Part shown: positions 34,090-42,115 of the stretch, piece after piece
How positions within the stretch are numbered: position 1 is the first letter of the stretch
Layout: the number at the start of each line of letters is the position of its first letter
Assembly: GCF_020819595.1 (NCBI RefSeq)
Contig: NZ_JAJHNP010000016.1
Span: 124,001 to 188,000 of the forward strand
Origin: Streptomyces barringtoniae
Lineage (GTDB): Bacteria; Actinomycetota; Actinomycetes; Streptomycetales; Streptomycetaceae
Length of the DNA: 64,000 bases
Reading direction: 5' to 3'
Notes under the pieces: generated by a model
Databases searched by the model: none
The model's input: only the letters and a program-made list of their open reading frames with translations
Told to the model about the DNA's origin: nothing
Program-made: the position numbers and the translations under genes

Positions 34090-35184
34090 GTGAAACGCCT
34101 CCTGCCCGGAATCCGTAGGTTCTCCCTGCCCAGGAACGCGGCCCTGTTCCTGGTGACAGCCGCCCTGCTCGCGGCGAGCTGCGTGCTGACGGTGCAGTTC
34201 AGGCACCGCACCGACCATCCGGAGGCATCACCCCCGGCAGTACAGGCAGCACCGGCATCACCGGGTGCCGGAATCCCGGCCAGGAGCGGCCCGCTGCACT
34301 ACGAGCGGATCGGCAACCCCGCCCGCACGGTCGCCCGCGACCGGCACGGCACCGTCATCGCCACGTTCACCGACGGCGCCCGTACGGCCGTACTGACAGG
34401 GCCCAGCAGGACCTTCGCGGAGCCTCGTACGACGGATGCCCGGGTCGTCACCAAGGACTGGGTGCGGCTGCTGCCCAAGGCATGGGCCCGTGGCGCCGAG
34501 CAGAGCGACTGGTTCAAGACCTGGCTCGGGTCCCGGCTCGGCAGCCGCGACCCGGACATCCTCGTCACGGCCTTCGACTACATCGCCGGTGCCCCGGCCC
34601 GGACGACGGCTGCGGGAGTCACATACAGCGGTGCCGCCCGCTACACACCCAGCACCACCAGCGACTCCGGGCGTGCTCGGCAGGGGAAGCCGCGCATGGG
34701 TTCTGACTTCTACGACTACCTGGGCATCCCCTGGACCTTCCCCGACGCGGTCACCCGCCGCCCCGAGAGGGACCGCGCGCGCTCCGTCGACAGCTCCGGC
34801 TATGTCCGGCTGGTGTACGGATACCGCTCGGGGTTCCCGCTGAACAGCAGGGACAGCCCGGCGGGCAGCGGGCTGCAGCGGACCCCCGACGCGATCGCCC
34901 ACGGGCGGCTCGGCGTACCCGTGATCCCCCTCACCGACCGCCGCCCCGCCGTCATCCAGCAGCTCCAGCCCGGCGACCTGGTCTTCTTCGGAACACGGGA
35001 GCTGCCCGGTGGGCGGATCGGCCACATCGGTATCTACCTCGGCCTGGACACCGCCGACCACCCGCGCTTCATCTCCAGCCGGAAGAACGCGGGCGGCCCC
35101 ACCATGGGTGACAAGGGCGGCACCTCACGGCTCGACGGTGACGGCTACTACGCACAAGGGCTGCGCGCGGCCCGCCGCCTCTGA
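34090..35184 (+). CDS. NlpC/P60-like protein with Ser in place of the catalytic Cys
   Basis: This 364-residue protein starts at GTG. It has a membrane anchor (NAALFLVTAALLAASCVLTVQF), an intermediate domain (about 65-200), and an NlpC/P60-like domain from about 215. The usual D-C-S-G-[FY] motif reads DSSGYVRLVYGYRSG with Ser235 (codon AGC) at the nucleophile position, while the His of GRIGHIGIYLG (residue 312) is kept. Other NlpC/P60 members hydrolyse gamma-D-glutamyl bonds, and PgdS-type ones cut poly-gamma-glutamate. Here it may be an inactive binding protein or an unusual Ser enzyme. It is last in the PGA operon. Confidence 0.78.
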   Translation: MKRLLPGIRRFSLPRNAALFLVTAALLAASCVLTVQFRHRTDHPEASPPAVQAAPASPGAGIPARSGPLHYERIGNPARTVARDRHGTVIATFTDGARTAVLTGPSRTFAEPRTTDARVVTKDWVRLLPKAWARGAEQSDWFKTWLGSRLGSRDPDILVTAFDYIAGAPARTTAAGVTYSGAARYTPSTTSDSGRARQGKPRMGSDFYDYLGIPWTFPDAVTRRPERDRARSVDSSGYVRLVYGYRSGFPLNSRDSPAGSGLQRTPDAIAHGRLGVPVIPLTDRRPAVIQQLQPGDLVFFGTRELPGGRIGHIGIYLGLDTADHPRFISSRKNAGGPTMGDKGGTSRLDGDGYYAQGLRAARRL

Positions 35185-35354
35185 CCGCGCTCCGACCGGG
35201 TCGACGCCCTGGTTCCCGCAGATCCGCAGGTTCTTCGTCTGCCGGCTCGGCTCCCTTCGGGACGGTGGGGTCCAGCCTGTCGGCGGGGTGGATCCCGCTG
35301 ATCGGCGGAGTGACTTTCGGTGAACGGTGCGCTGGGATGAGACGGGTGACGGGA

Positions 35355-35495
35355 ATGCCGACGCCGGCCGGCGCCCGGCACGGCCTGATCGGCCTGAGGG
35401 AACGCGCCGAACTGCTCGACGGCACCCTCACCGCCGAAGCCAGCCCACAGGGCGGCTACAAGGTAGAACTACGGGCCCCCATCCAGCCCGCCTGA
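35355..35495 (+). pseudogene. Histidine-kinase C-terminal fragment
   Basis: The reading GMPTPAGARHGLIGLRERAE then LLDGTLTAEASPQGGYKVEL is the G2 box and end of a NarL-type two-component kinase ATPase domain. Nothing upstream (35185-35354) continues it, so only about 46 residues survive. It marks a breakpoint between the PGA locus and the integration hot spot. Confidence 0.6.
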
Positions 35496-35686
35496 GCACA
35501 ACCCGCCCGCTGCTCACGGATGCCTCGTCTGCTTCAACATGCCGAACGTGACAGGGAATGGAGTTGGTCGGACGAGACCACGCACGCGATCCATGACTCT
35601 CAGACCGCTGAGATCGAACGCCGGTCTCGGACCGCATGTCGCACCGAACCGCGACCGGCGCCACCCCCGCCCCCGGGACAAGGACC

Positions 35687-36171
35687 GCGACGAGTGGGAC
35701 AGCGCCTGGGTGGAGACCGGACGCGTCTTCACCAAGGAGAACGATGAGATGCTCCACCCCGCCAACGTCACACGGCGGTTCGTCGAGCTGTACGAGGAGA
35801 CCGGTCTCCCGCCGGTCCGGCTCCACGACCTGCGCCACGGTGCCGCGACGCCGGCTCACGCGGCCGGGGCCGACCTGAAGGACATCCAGGAGATGCTCGG
35901 CCACTCCTCGATCACCATCACGGCCGACACGTACACCAGCCTGCTCCCCGAGGCAGACCTGGCGATCGCCGAGGCCGCAGCCCGGCTCGTACCGCGCGCC
36001 CGCGCCGCCTCCAAGAACGACGCTCCGGAAGACCAGGCCGATTCCGAGGCGGCGGAGGCGAACGTGCCGGACGGTGCTGATCCGTCCGGAGAAATCTCGG
36101 GGCCTGGCGCCCCGTCCGCTCACGCATCGCTCACGCAAACGGCCCCGGACGAGACGTCCGAGGCCGACTAG
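35687..36171 (+). pseudogene. Tyrosine recombinase (integrase) C-terminal remnant
   Basis: The frame reads WVETGRVFTKENDEMLHPAN, then RLHDLRHGAATPAHAAGADL, then IQEMLGHSSITITADTYTSL. These are the box II HxLRH region, the LGHSS helix and the catalytic Tyr of a phage-type integrase, followed by an Ala/Asp-rich tail. The N-terminal arm and core-binding domains (about 200 residues) and the first catalytic Arg are missing. The stop is followed by a hairpin and then the 46-bp att repeat, the same order as at the intact int gene at 48698, so it is probably the leftover of an earlier element at the same tRNA. Confidence 0.75.
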
Positions 36172-36179
36172 GACCCCTC

Positions 36180-36199
36180 CCTGGGGGAGAAACCCCAGG
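36180..36199. terminator. Hairpin after the integrase remnant
   Basis: CCTGGGG-GAGAAA-CCCCAGG, a 7-base-pair stem between the remnant int stop (36171) and attL (36217). Confidence 0.55.
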
Positions 36200-36216
36200 T
36201 CAGAGCGGTAATGCGT

Positions 36217-36262
36217 TGTGCCCCCGGCAGGATTCGAACCTGCGACACCCGCTTTAGGAGAG
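36217..36262 (-). repeat. attL: 46-bp repeat of the tRNA-Arg(CCT) 3' half
   Basis: This stretch is identical to 49935-49980 over 46 bases. Read on the minus strand it is the anticodon-loop to 3'-end part of tRNA-Arg. It diverges immediately after GGAGAG, so no functional tRNA exists here. It forms the left boundary of the integrated element. Confidence 0.9.
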
Positions 36263-36857
36263 AGGTAGGGGAGCCTCGCCTGTGACCTGAGGCTTTCATG
36301 GCCGAGCTAGCAGGCATCGATATGCCCGCCAGACACCGTTGTTGACCGCGGCTGACCTCCGTATCTGGCACGGCTGTGGCACGCGACCTCTTCGTCCCGA
36401 AGCAACTGGGGTGGAGGCTGCCCCTTTGGGTTGAGGCGCTTGTCACCTTTGGTGATGGTCCGCTGGCGTCTGCGCTCATCCGCCGTTGTCCGGCACGGTT
36501 GTCGCGCAGTTGGACACTCAGCCGAGCCAGAGGCTGACCGTCTTGCGGCCGGCAGTCCACTCGACTCTGTGGACAGCGAGAGTGCGCCCAAGGGGGCTTG
36601 CAACAGGTCCCGGAGCCACGCCCGTCCGGTAGCTCGTGAGCTTCGGCACCACGCCCGAAGGTGGGTCAGCGTGGCTACTCGCGCGACCTGGTGCGCGTGT
36701 GGAGCAACAGGTGAGCAGCATCTGCCAGGCCGGATGGGGTGAGAGACATCCAGCCAACGGCGGTGAACCTGGACGATCTCTAGCGCAAGGATCATTGACG
36801 GCTGTACAGTGCCTCTCTGTGTAATGGCCAAACAGCGCAACGTAACCGGGGGCGTGC
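36263..36857. other. Left-end non-coding region of the AICE
   Basis: I see no credible gene here; the open frames on either strand lack family features. It contains an arm-type repeat at 36367-36383. Near the right end TTGACG (36795-36800) and TGTAAT (36820-36825), 19 bases apart, could be the promoter of the cargo operon that starts at 36858. Confidence 0.5.
36367..36383. repeat. Putative integrase arm-type site (left)
   Basis: GGCACGGCTGTGGCACG, an internal repeat of GGCACG, is matched at 16 of 17 positions by 49857-49873 beside attR in the same orientation. Paired repeats just inside both att sites are typical of integrase/Xis arm binding. Confidence 0.5.
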
Positions 36858-38105
36858 GTGATCTCTCCTGCTCAAAATTCCGGAAGTGATGAGCCCCAGG
36901 CGAACGAAGGAGCTGCGCTAGCCGCTCTCGGGGCGACACTTTCTCCGGACAAAAGCGGGATTGTAACCTTCGGCAAGTATCGCTATCAGGCCAAAGTGGC
37001 GGCGCTTCTATGGCTCTCCTGTCTGCAGGACGAAGGCCCCGTCGCCGTTATTTGCGAACACATTGACGACATAACTCTGGTATGGAGAGACAGGGTCGAG
37101 TTTCGTCAGGTGAAAACGAGAATCCCAGGCAGGGCGAGCTGGACCTTTTCTGAAGTTTGTAAAGACGGCGGCGGCATCGACTCTTTGATGCGATCCCACC
37201 TGGCGTTCCGAGAAGGTTCCAGTGGGATGAATGTGGAAGCCGCATTCTCGCTTTGGCTTGAGGGTGCCTCCTCCCTGAAGGAGCAAACGGCGAGCTTCTT
37301 TCAGCAGCCAAGCTCTGTTTCTGGTGCGGACAAGGAAAAAGTATTGACCCTTGCCTGTGAAGTCGCCGAGGATCAGAAATGTACGTTTGGTGATGACGAG
37401 GTCGCTGAATTCCTTAACGCACTGACGATTCTTCCCAATCGTGTCAATGAGCAAGACATTGACAACATGCTTTTTGCGGCCCTCGCCGAGGCTCTTCCCA
37501 ACACTAGGGTCATCAATGTCGCGAAAGCCGGGGCCGCACTTGTTCAACGAGCAGAAGACGCCCAGGCCGGCACGCTTGTGACGAGAAACGCTCAAGAGTT
37601 CATGCTAGCGGTAGGCCTGCTTCCGGCAAATGGCACAAACCCCCTTGAGCGACAGACGCTCACCCGAGAAGAGCTAATCATGCTCCTCCCGGATGATCCG
37701 GCGCTAGGCCAGGCGCAGTTGAACTCTTTGCTCACATCCGGCAAGCCGATCTCCAACCTTCGCCGCAAGCTGATACTCGCGTGCGCAAGTCAAAAAACAC
37801 AGATAGAGGCCGCTTCCCTGCAAGCTGTCGCCGACTCGCGGCGCCTGGAGATTCTTGCTTCCTCTACATCTGGCGAGGAACAGCTAGCGGAGTTGGCTGA
37901 AGAAATTCTCGATCACGGAAGAACCGTAGCGCGAAGGCGCGCGAACTCCACCATTCCCGGGGAGGAAGTATTTCTAGACCTCAAACACGATCGCTTCATC
38001 CTTAGGCAGTTGGACGTCGAGGGCTTGTTTACCTCACGTCATGGGCAACTTGGATACCTATGTTGCCTTTCGGATGAGTGCGAATTCTCGTGGAGGGCTT
38101 CATGA
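36858..38105 (+). CDS. ABC-3C effector: DUF4297-like PD-(D/E)xK nuclease protein
   Basis: This 415-residue protein starts at GTG. Residues 30-130 match the DUF4297/Cap4-type nuclease pattern: TFGKYRYQAKVAALLWL, then Glu67 and Asp70/71 in ICEHIDDITLVW and the RQVKT motif (Gln84, Lys86). The remainder (about 230-415) is alpha-helical with no recognisable domain. It overlaps the next gene by four bases and shares its low GC. In ABC-3C systems a variable effector of this kind is controlled by the middle component and ATPase; nucleic-acid cleavage on infection is the expected action. Assignment rests on motif reading only. Confidence 0.75.
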   Translation: MISPAQNSGSDEPQANEGAALAALGATLSPDKSGIVTFGKYRYQAKVAALLWLSCLQDEGPVAVICEHIDDITLVWRDRVEFRQVKTRIPGRASWTFSEVCKDGGGIDSLMRSHLAFREGSSGMNVEAAFSLWLEGASSLKEQTASFFQQPSSVSGADKEKVLTLACEVAEDQKCTFGDDEVAEFLNALTILPNRVNEQDIDNMLFAALAEALPNTRVINVAKAGAALVQRAEDAQAGTLVTRNAQEFMLAVGLLPANGTNPLERQTLTREELIMLLPDDPALGQAQLNSLLTSGKPISNLRRKLILACASQKTQIEAASLQAVADSRRLEILASSTSGEEQLAELAEEILDHGRTVARRRANSTIPGEEVFLDLKHDRFILRQLDVEGLFTSRHGQLGYLCCLSDECEFSWRAS

Positions 38106-38677
38106 GCACTGCACTGGAAGATCGTCGCGCACGTCGAGTTGCAGCAGAACGTGAAAAATATCGACCTTCGGCAGAAGGTGCTGCCAGGTTGCTCCTACTC
38201 ATCGATACATTCAGTCGACAGAAAAGCACTACGGCTAATTTGGAGGGTAGAACTAAGCTAGCAAAGTTGGACTTCTTCCTAAGGTATCCAGAGCGGTTGA
38301 CGGTCGCCTTGCAGAGCAAGGGCGTCAGCCCTGAAGTTATTGCTGTGGTGACCGAGGAGGAAGTCCCTATTGATGAACGAATGGTCCGTTATCGGTACGG
38401 TCCTTGGGATCCCTCCTATTATTCACTCCTGGGGAGTCTAATTGGCCGCGGTCTCGTAGAAGTTGTTAAGGTGAATTCACGCGGTCTTGGCTATCGAAGC
38501 ACCACCAAAGGAGCCTCTTTTGTCGAGCGCCTTTTGGAAGATGACTCTTGGGCGGAGTATCAAGCTCGCGCGACTCTCCTAAGGCGGCATTTTGACATTT
38601 CCGGTGAAAACTTAAAGAAACTGGTTTACTCCCTGTTTCCTGACATTGCGGGCTCGTCCTGGGGGAGGAGCATCTAG
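38102..38677 (+). CDS. ABC-3C middle component
   Basis: This 191-residue protein starts at an ATG overlapping the previous stop (ATGA) and preceded by GGAGGG; a GTG at 38078 is possible but lacks that site. It has RLLLLIDTFSRQKSTTANLEGRTKLAKLDFFLRYPERL, then VPIDERMVRYRYGPWDPSYYSLLGSLIGRGLVEV and a TTKGASFVERLL segment. These are winged-helix-like features seen in the middle components that bridge effector and ATPase in three-gene ABC-3C operons. It has no catalytic motif. The gene is overlapped by the ATPase gene by one base, so all three should be made together. Confidence 0.72.
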   Translation: MSTALEDRRARRVAAEREKYRPSAEGAARLLLLIDTFSRQKSTTANLEGRTKLAKLDFFLRYPERLTVALQSKGVSPEVIAVVTEEEVPIDERMVRYRYGPWDPSYYSLLGSLIGRGLVEVVKVNSRGLGYRSTTKGASFVERLLEDDSWAEYQARATLLRRHFDISGENLKKLVYSLFPDIAGSSWGRSI

Positions 38678-40563
38678 TGGCTAAGCACAACCATTCGCTG
38701 CAAATCGATTACATGAGACTAGTCGGGGCTAACCGAGAGGTCCACTTTAACCCCGACCTGAGCATTGTCCAGGGCGAGATCGCTACAGGGAAATCCACGC
38801 TGCTGCGTCTGATGCGCGCCTTTCTTGGCGCGGTGCCTAAGAGCCTGCCACCCGAAGTTTCTTATGTTAGTGCCATCACTGGACGGCTGGAAACTGGAAC
38901 TGGTGAATGGCTCATTTCGCGGCCACGTGTGACTACACAAAATGCCAAGGTCGATATTGCGGGTACGGACGTTGCCTTGCGACTTCCTGCTGTAAAGAAT
39001 GACGGTACGGCTGACAAGACGTACTCTCAGTGGATGCTTGAGCAGGTTGGTCTTCCAGTCGTAGAGGTCCCAACAAGCCGCACCCGTCCTGAATCCAGTG
39101 AGTATGTTCCAGTCTCCATCAACGACTGGTTGGGCTATTCGCTGATTCCTGGCGCCGAGATTGACAATATGGTATTCGGACACCGGGATCCTTTCCGTAA
39201 TAATAAACGTCGATACGTATTCGAGATCGCCTTCGGATTGTACGACACGGAAATGGCCCGTCTGCAGGCAGAGCTTAAATCGGTAGAGAGCCGCCTTAAT
39301 TTTGTCACTCAGCAGAGCAATGCCTTCGATAAGCTAATGCGCGGCACCGCATTAGCGAGTAGAGATGATCTGGAGTCCCGTCTTCAAGAGCTAGTCGATG
39401 AAGCAAGCCAGTATGAATCCGAAGATTACTCCAGCGCGGAAAGCCTTCATCGCAGGCTGGGGACGGATAGTTTGCGCGATGCTGTAATCCGGCTTGAGCA
39501 GGATTATGTCGAGCTCAATGACGAGAAGGACGCCGTTTCCCGGCAACTAGGCGATCTTGAGCAACTGCGAATGCAGTTGCATTCACAAGTAGTGAAGCTA
39601 TCGCGGGCAATTGTTGCCGAGGATAATTTGTTGGACTTTGACTTCATCGTTTGCCCCCGATGCGGTCAGGATCTCCCCGGTGAACGTGAGGCTGACCACG
39701 ATCATTGCAGGTTGTGCACACAGCAACTTGTCGATCAAAGTGATCGCCGGGCTGCTCTGATTAAGGAACAGGGGAGAATTCAAGCGCAAATCGCAGAAAC
39801 AAAGGACGTTCAAGGTTTCCGCAAGGAGGAATTGGCGGACATTGAGGCCCTTCTCGCTCGGCAGGCGGCCGAACTAGAGGCTGCGCGCGCGGAATTGGAA
39901 TATCGGACGCGCTCCTTTGTGAGCACTCACGGTGATGAACTTAGTGAGCTGGGAGCCCGCCGAGCCCGCAACCTGGAGGAGCAGGCACGCGTCAAGGACT
40001 ACCTGACGATTCTCGCACGTCGATCAGAGATCATGGAAGATGCTCAGAGCCTGCAGCAGTTGAAGGATTCCCTTACCGCCGACCTGGCGAGCCGGGACAA
40101 TTCGTCGGCGGCTGAAGATAACATGGCAGCTCTTGCCGAGCGGTTCGGTGAGTACTTGGTTCAGCTTGAGCCGCCGCAGATCGGTGGGGCGGGGCTGGGT
40201 GTTGAGATCGACAAACGCAACTTCCTTCCTTTGGTTGGCGGCCGGTCATTCGATGAGATTTCCAGCCAGGGTATGCAAGTCCTTGTGAATATTGCCTACT
40301 CTCTGGCAGTGCACACTGTGTGCATCGATAGAGATTTGCCTATGCCCGGACTGCTCGTCCTGGACGGAGTCAGCAGTAACACGGGCCGAGAAGGCTGGGA
40401 TGCGCGGCGGGAGGATAATGCATTCCGTCTACTTGCCGAGGTGGCCAGCCGCTACAGGGGAAAGCTGCAGATTATCGTGATCGATAATGATGCGCCCGGA
40501 TTCCTGGAAGACAAGGTTGTGCTTCGACTCTCTGGGAGCGATCGCCTGATCCGCACGGAGTGA
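38677..40563 (+). CDS. ABC-3C SMC/Rad50-like ATPase (DUF3732 type)
   Basis: This 628-residue protein starts at GTG behind GGAGGAG and overlaps the previous stop (TAGTG). The Walker A loop GEIATGKST is at residues 33-41. Coiled coils (about 190-320 and 350-470) flank a zinc-hook-like CPRC (326-329) and CRLC (344-347). The C-terminal lobe has SSQGMQVLVNIAYSLAVH and a Walker B-like PGLLVLDGVSSN (LLVLDG 559-564), where Gly stands in the usual catalytic Glu position. It ends with IVIDNDAPGFLEDKV. This is the ABC ATPase with DUF3732 that defines three-component systems. Confidence 0.8.
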   Translation: MAKHNHSLQIDYMRLVGANREVHFNPDLSIVQGEIATGKSTLLRLMRAFLGAVPKSLPPEVSYVSAITGRLETGTGEWLISRPRVTTQNAKVDIAGTDVALRLPAVKNDGTADKTYSQWMLEQVGLPVVEVPTSRTRPESSEYVPVSINDWLGYSLIPGAEIDNMVFGHRDPFRNNKRRYVFEIAFGLYDTEMARLQAELKSVESRLNFVTQQSNAFDKLMRGTALASRDDLESRLQELVDEASQYESEDYSSAESLHRRLGTDSLRDAVIRLEQDYVELNDEKDAVSRQLGDLEQLRMQLHSQVVKLSRAIVAEDNLLDFDFIVCPRCGQDLPGEREADHDHCRLCTQQLVDQSDRRAALIKEQGRIQAQIAETKDVQGFRKEELADIEALLARQAAELEAARAELEYRTRSFVSTHGDELSELGARRARNLEEQARVKDYLTILARRSEIMEDAQSLQQLKDSLTADLASRDNSSAAEDNMAALAERFGEYLVQLEPPQIGGAGLGVEIDKRNFLPLVGGRSFDEISSQGMQVLVNIAYSLAVHTVCIDRDLPMPGLLVLDGVSSNTGREGWDARREDNAFRLLAEVASRYRGKLQIIVIDNDAPGFLEDKVVLRLSGSDRLIRTE

Positions 40564-40594
40564 GCGCGAGGGCGGCAACCTGAGGTCGGTGGAG

Positions 40595-40740
40595 CGGCTT
40601 TGGGCTGGAGCTGCTTTGGCGCGAGTGATCATGGCCCCGTAAGCTTCCGGCGCGTCGGGCAGTCTGTGGACCTGCCCGGTAAAGCACGACGTTGGGGCCA
40701 TGATCTTCGAGGCTCGCGCCAAAGTGGCTGCCTAAAGCCG
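40595..40740. repeat. 146-base imperfect palindrome after the ABC-3C operon
   Basis: Nested complementary blocks are CGGCTTT/AAAGCCG (40595, 40734), CTTTGGCGCGAG/CTCGCGCCAAAG (40614, 40713), ATCATGGCCCC/GGGGCCATGAT (40628, 40694) and CGGGCAG/CTGCCCG (40656, 40672) around a 9-base loop. It fills much of the 362-base gap between convergent genes (40563 and 40926). It could be a terminator, a MITE-like insertion or a replication/transfer structure. The rest of the gap is very GC-rich and shows no gene. Confidence 0.7.
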
Positions 40741-40925
40741 TGGAGCCGACCGCCCCAGCAACGACGTACCCCTTCTCTGACGGCAAGCGGCTGATTGCTG
40801 TGCGCGCGGCGCGGGCGCCGGCCGGGCTGGAGCGGGGCGGAGACAGGAGCGCAGGCCCGGCCGGGGGCCGGGCCGCGCGCGGTGAGCGGAGCGAGCCGCC
40901 TTGAACCAGTAGAGAAAGTTGTAAC

Positions 40926-41303
40926 TCAGTCGGCCGCGTGGGGTTTGAAGTCGTATGCGCAGGCTGGCAGTTCGGCCCTTTGGCGGTGGGCGAGTGGCAG
41001 GAAGAGAACCGGCCGGATCGTCCACGTGATGCGAGTGCTGGCCTGAGTGACCGTGACCGTGCAGGGCTCGGAGCGCAGGAGGGCACGTCGGGTCTCTATG
41101 CGGCCCTCGTACAGCCAAGCCCATGCCTGGTCGGAGGCGTCAGTGTCCAGCGCCGGTGAGATCGTGCGGAGTGTGACCGCGACCCATCTGTCTGCCTGGG
41201 GTGCCGTGTAGGCGTCGAAGGATGCACGGAGTGCCGGCGGCTGGTCGCCGCTGAGGTCCTCAGTCCAGCACTCGCACCAGTAGCCGCGCGCGAGTCCCGT
41301 CAC
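40926..41303 (-). CDS. AICE-borne hypothetical protein
   Basis: This 125-residue protein starts at a GTG that overlaps the stop of the gene before it (GTGA). It is soluble, Trp/Arg-rich, with WCECWTEDLSGDQPPALRASFDAYT and a basic C-terminal half (TRITWTIRPVLFLPLAHRQRAEL). I recognise no family. It is last of a three-gene leftward unit with the ATPase-fold protein at 41641 and the product at 41300. Confidence 0.6.
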   Translation of the reverse strand: MTGLARGYWCECWTEDLSGDQPPALRASFDAYTAPQADRWVAVTLRTISPALDTDASDQAWAWLYEGRIETRRALLRSEPCTVTVTQASTRITWTIRPVLFLPLAHRQRAELPACAYDFKPHAAD

Positions 41304-41647
41304 GATGCCGCTCCTCTGGGGTAGGCGACGAGCACGTAGCGCGTGTTCTCGTCGTACAGGGTGAGTTGGTAGGCCGTGCCTGTGGCCAGATAGGCGAGGG
41401 CTCGCTCATGCTCCGGCTCGTCGGTGAGCCAGTGGCGGCCCGGCTGTGCGTATGCGGCGTCGAGCTGGTCCGTGATGTGACTCGTACGCTCCTGAAGCCA
41501 ACGCAACGCCAGACGGGGGCTTGTGGCGGCGTACGATCCCAGCGTGATGGAACGGACTTCGTGCAAGGGGTAGGCGGCGGCCCAGCACTGATAAGAGCCG
41601 TACCGCCCGCCCGCATGCAGGTCCTCAGCAAGGGCTGACGTCAGCAT
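41300..41647 (-). CDS. AICE-borne hypothetical protein
   Basis: This 115-residue protein starts at an ATG overlapping the stop of the HATPase gene. It contains SYQCWAAAYPLHEVRSITLGSY and AYLATGTAYQLTLYDENTRYVLVAYP, a mixed alpha-beta pattern without membrane segments. Family unknown. Tight overlaps on both sides indicate co-translation with its neighbours. Confidence 0.65.
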   Translation of the reverse strand: MLTSALAEDLHAGGRYGSYQCWAAAYPLHEVRSITLGSYAATSPRLALRWLQERTSHITDQLDAAYAQPGRHWLTDEPEHERALAYLATGTAYQLTLYDENTRYVLVAYPRGAAS

Positions 41648-42069
41648 GACTGACCCTCTGAGCCCGACTGTGCGAAGAGTTCCGCGGTGACCGTGTGGCC
41701 GCCGTCGCTGTCGTGGACCACGACCCTGTGAGCGATGGCGCTGACCATGCCCAGGCCCCGGCCGTGCTCGGCGTCCTCGGCCTGGTCCTCGACCTTCGGG
41801 GCCGTAGCCGCGCCTCCGTCGTCCGTGACGGACAGCGCGATCACCTGCGGGGAGACCGCAAGGGCCAGGTGGAACCTGCCGGACTCCAGGCCGCTGGCCG
41901 TGTGGAGGATCGCGTTCGCGCTCAGCTCGCTCACGATCAGTTCGGCATCCGCCGCTAAGGGCGATCCGCGCAGGATGTCCCGGGTCCAGCGGCGGGCCCG
42001 GCTCACTTCTTCTGGGAATCCTGGGCAACTCAGCCCCCAGACCCGGGCTGTACTCGTATACTCGTGCAT
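41641..42069 (-). CDS. RsbW-like ATP-binding (HATPase) protein
   Basis: This 142-residue protein has the GHKL ATPase fold of anti-sigma-type kinases: ELIVSELSANAILHTASG (N-box), SVTDDGGAA (G1) and EHGRGLGMVSAIAH (G2). It starts at the ATG at 42069, seven bases after AAGGA; a longer start at 42099 lacks a site. An operator-like ACTCGTAT ... ATACAAGT pair spans the start codon, so the element's GntR repressor probably controls it. Such small ATPases are frequent accessory genes on AICEs; the partner is not visible. Confidence 0.82.
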   Translation of the reverse strand: MHEYTSTARVWGLSCPGFPEEVSRARRWTRDILRGSPLAADAELIVSELSANAILHTASGLESGRFHLALAVSPQVIALSVTDDGGAATAPKVEDQAEDAEHGRGLGMVSAIAHRVVVHDSDGGHTVTAELFAQSGSEGQSC

Positions 42070-42075
42070 ACAAGT
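42052..42075. promoter_or_regulatory. KorSA-like operator at the HATPase gene
   Basis: ACTCGTAT (42052-42059) and ATACAAGT (42068-42075) form an inverted pair with one mismatch and an 8-base spacer, overlapping the start codon. Confidence 0.5.
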
Positions 42076-42115
42076 TCCTTCGTGCTGGTAGGCCGCCATG
42101 TGCAGCGGGTTCGGG

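Noticed and set aside
36217..36262. A second tRNA-Arg gene at the left end of the AICE
   Set aside because: Only the 3' half is present; the sequence diverges after the anticodon region, so it is an att remnant.
36307..36939. Minus-strand 210-codon frame at the AICE left end
   Set aside because: Overlaps the start of the effector gene, has no family features and atypical codon use; treated as non-coding.
40472..41124. Minus-strand frames of 130-204 codons over the 3' end of the ATPase gene and the palindrome
   Set aside because: They run through the palindrome and GC-rich filler and show no domain; the ATPase gene on the plus strand explains the conserved part.
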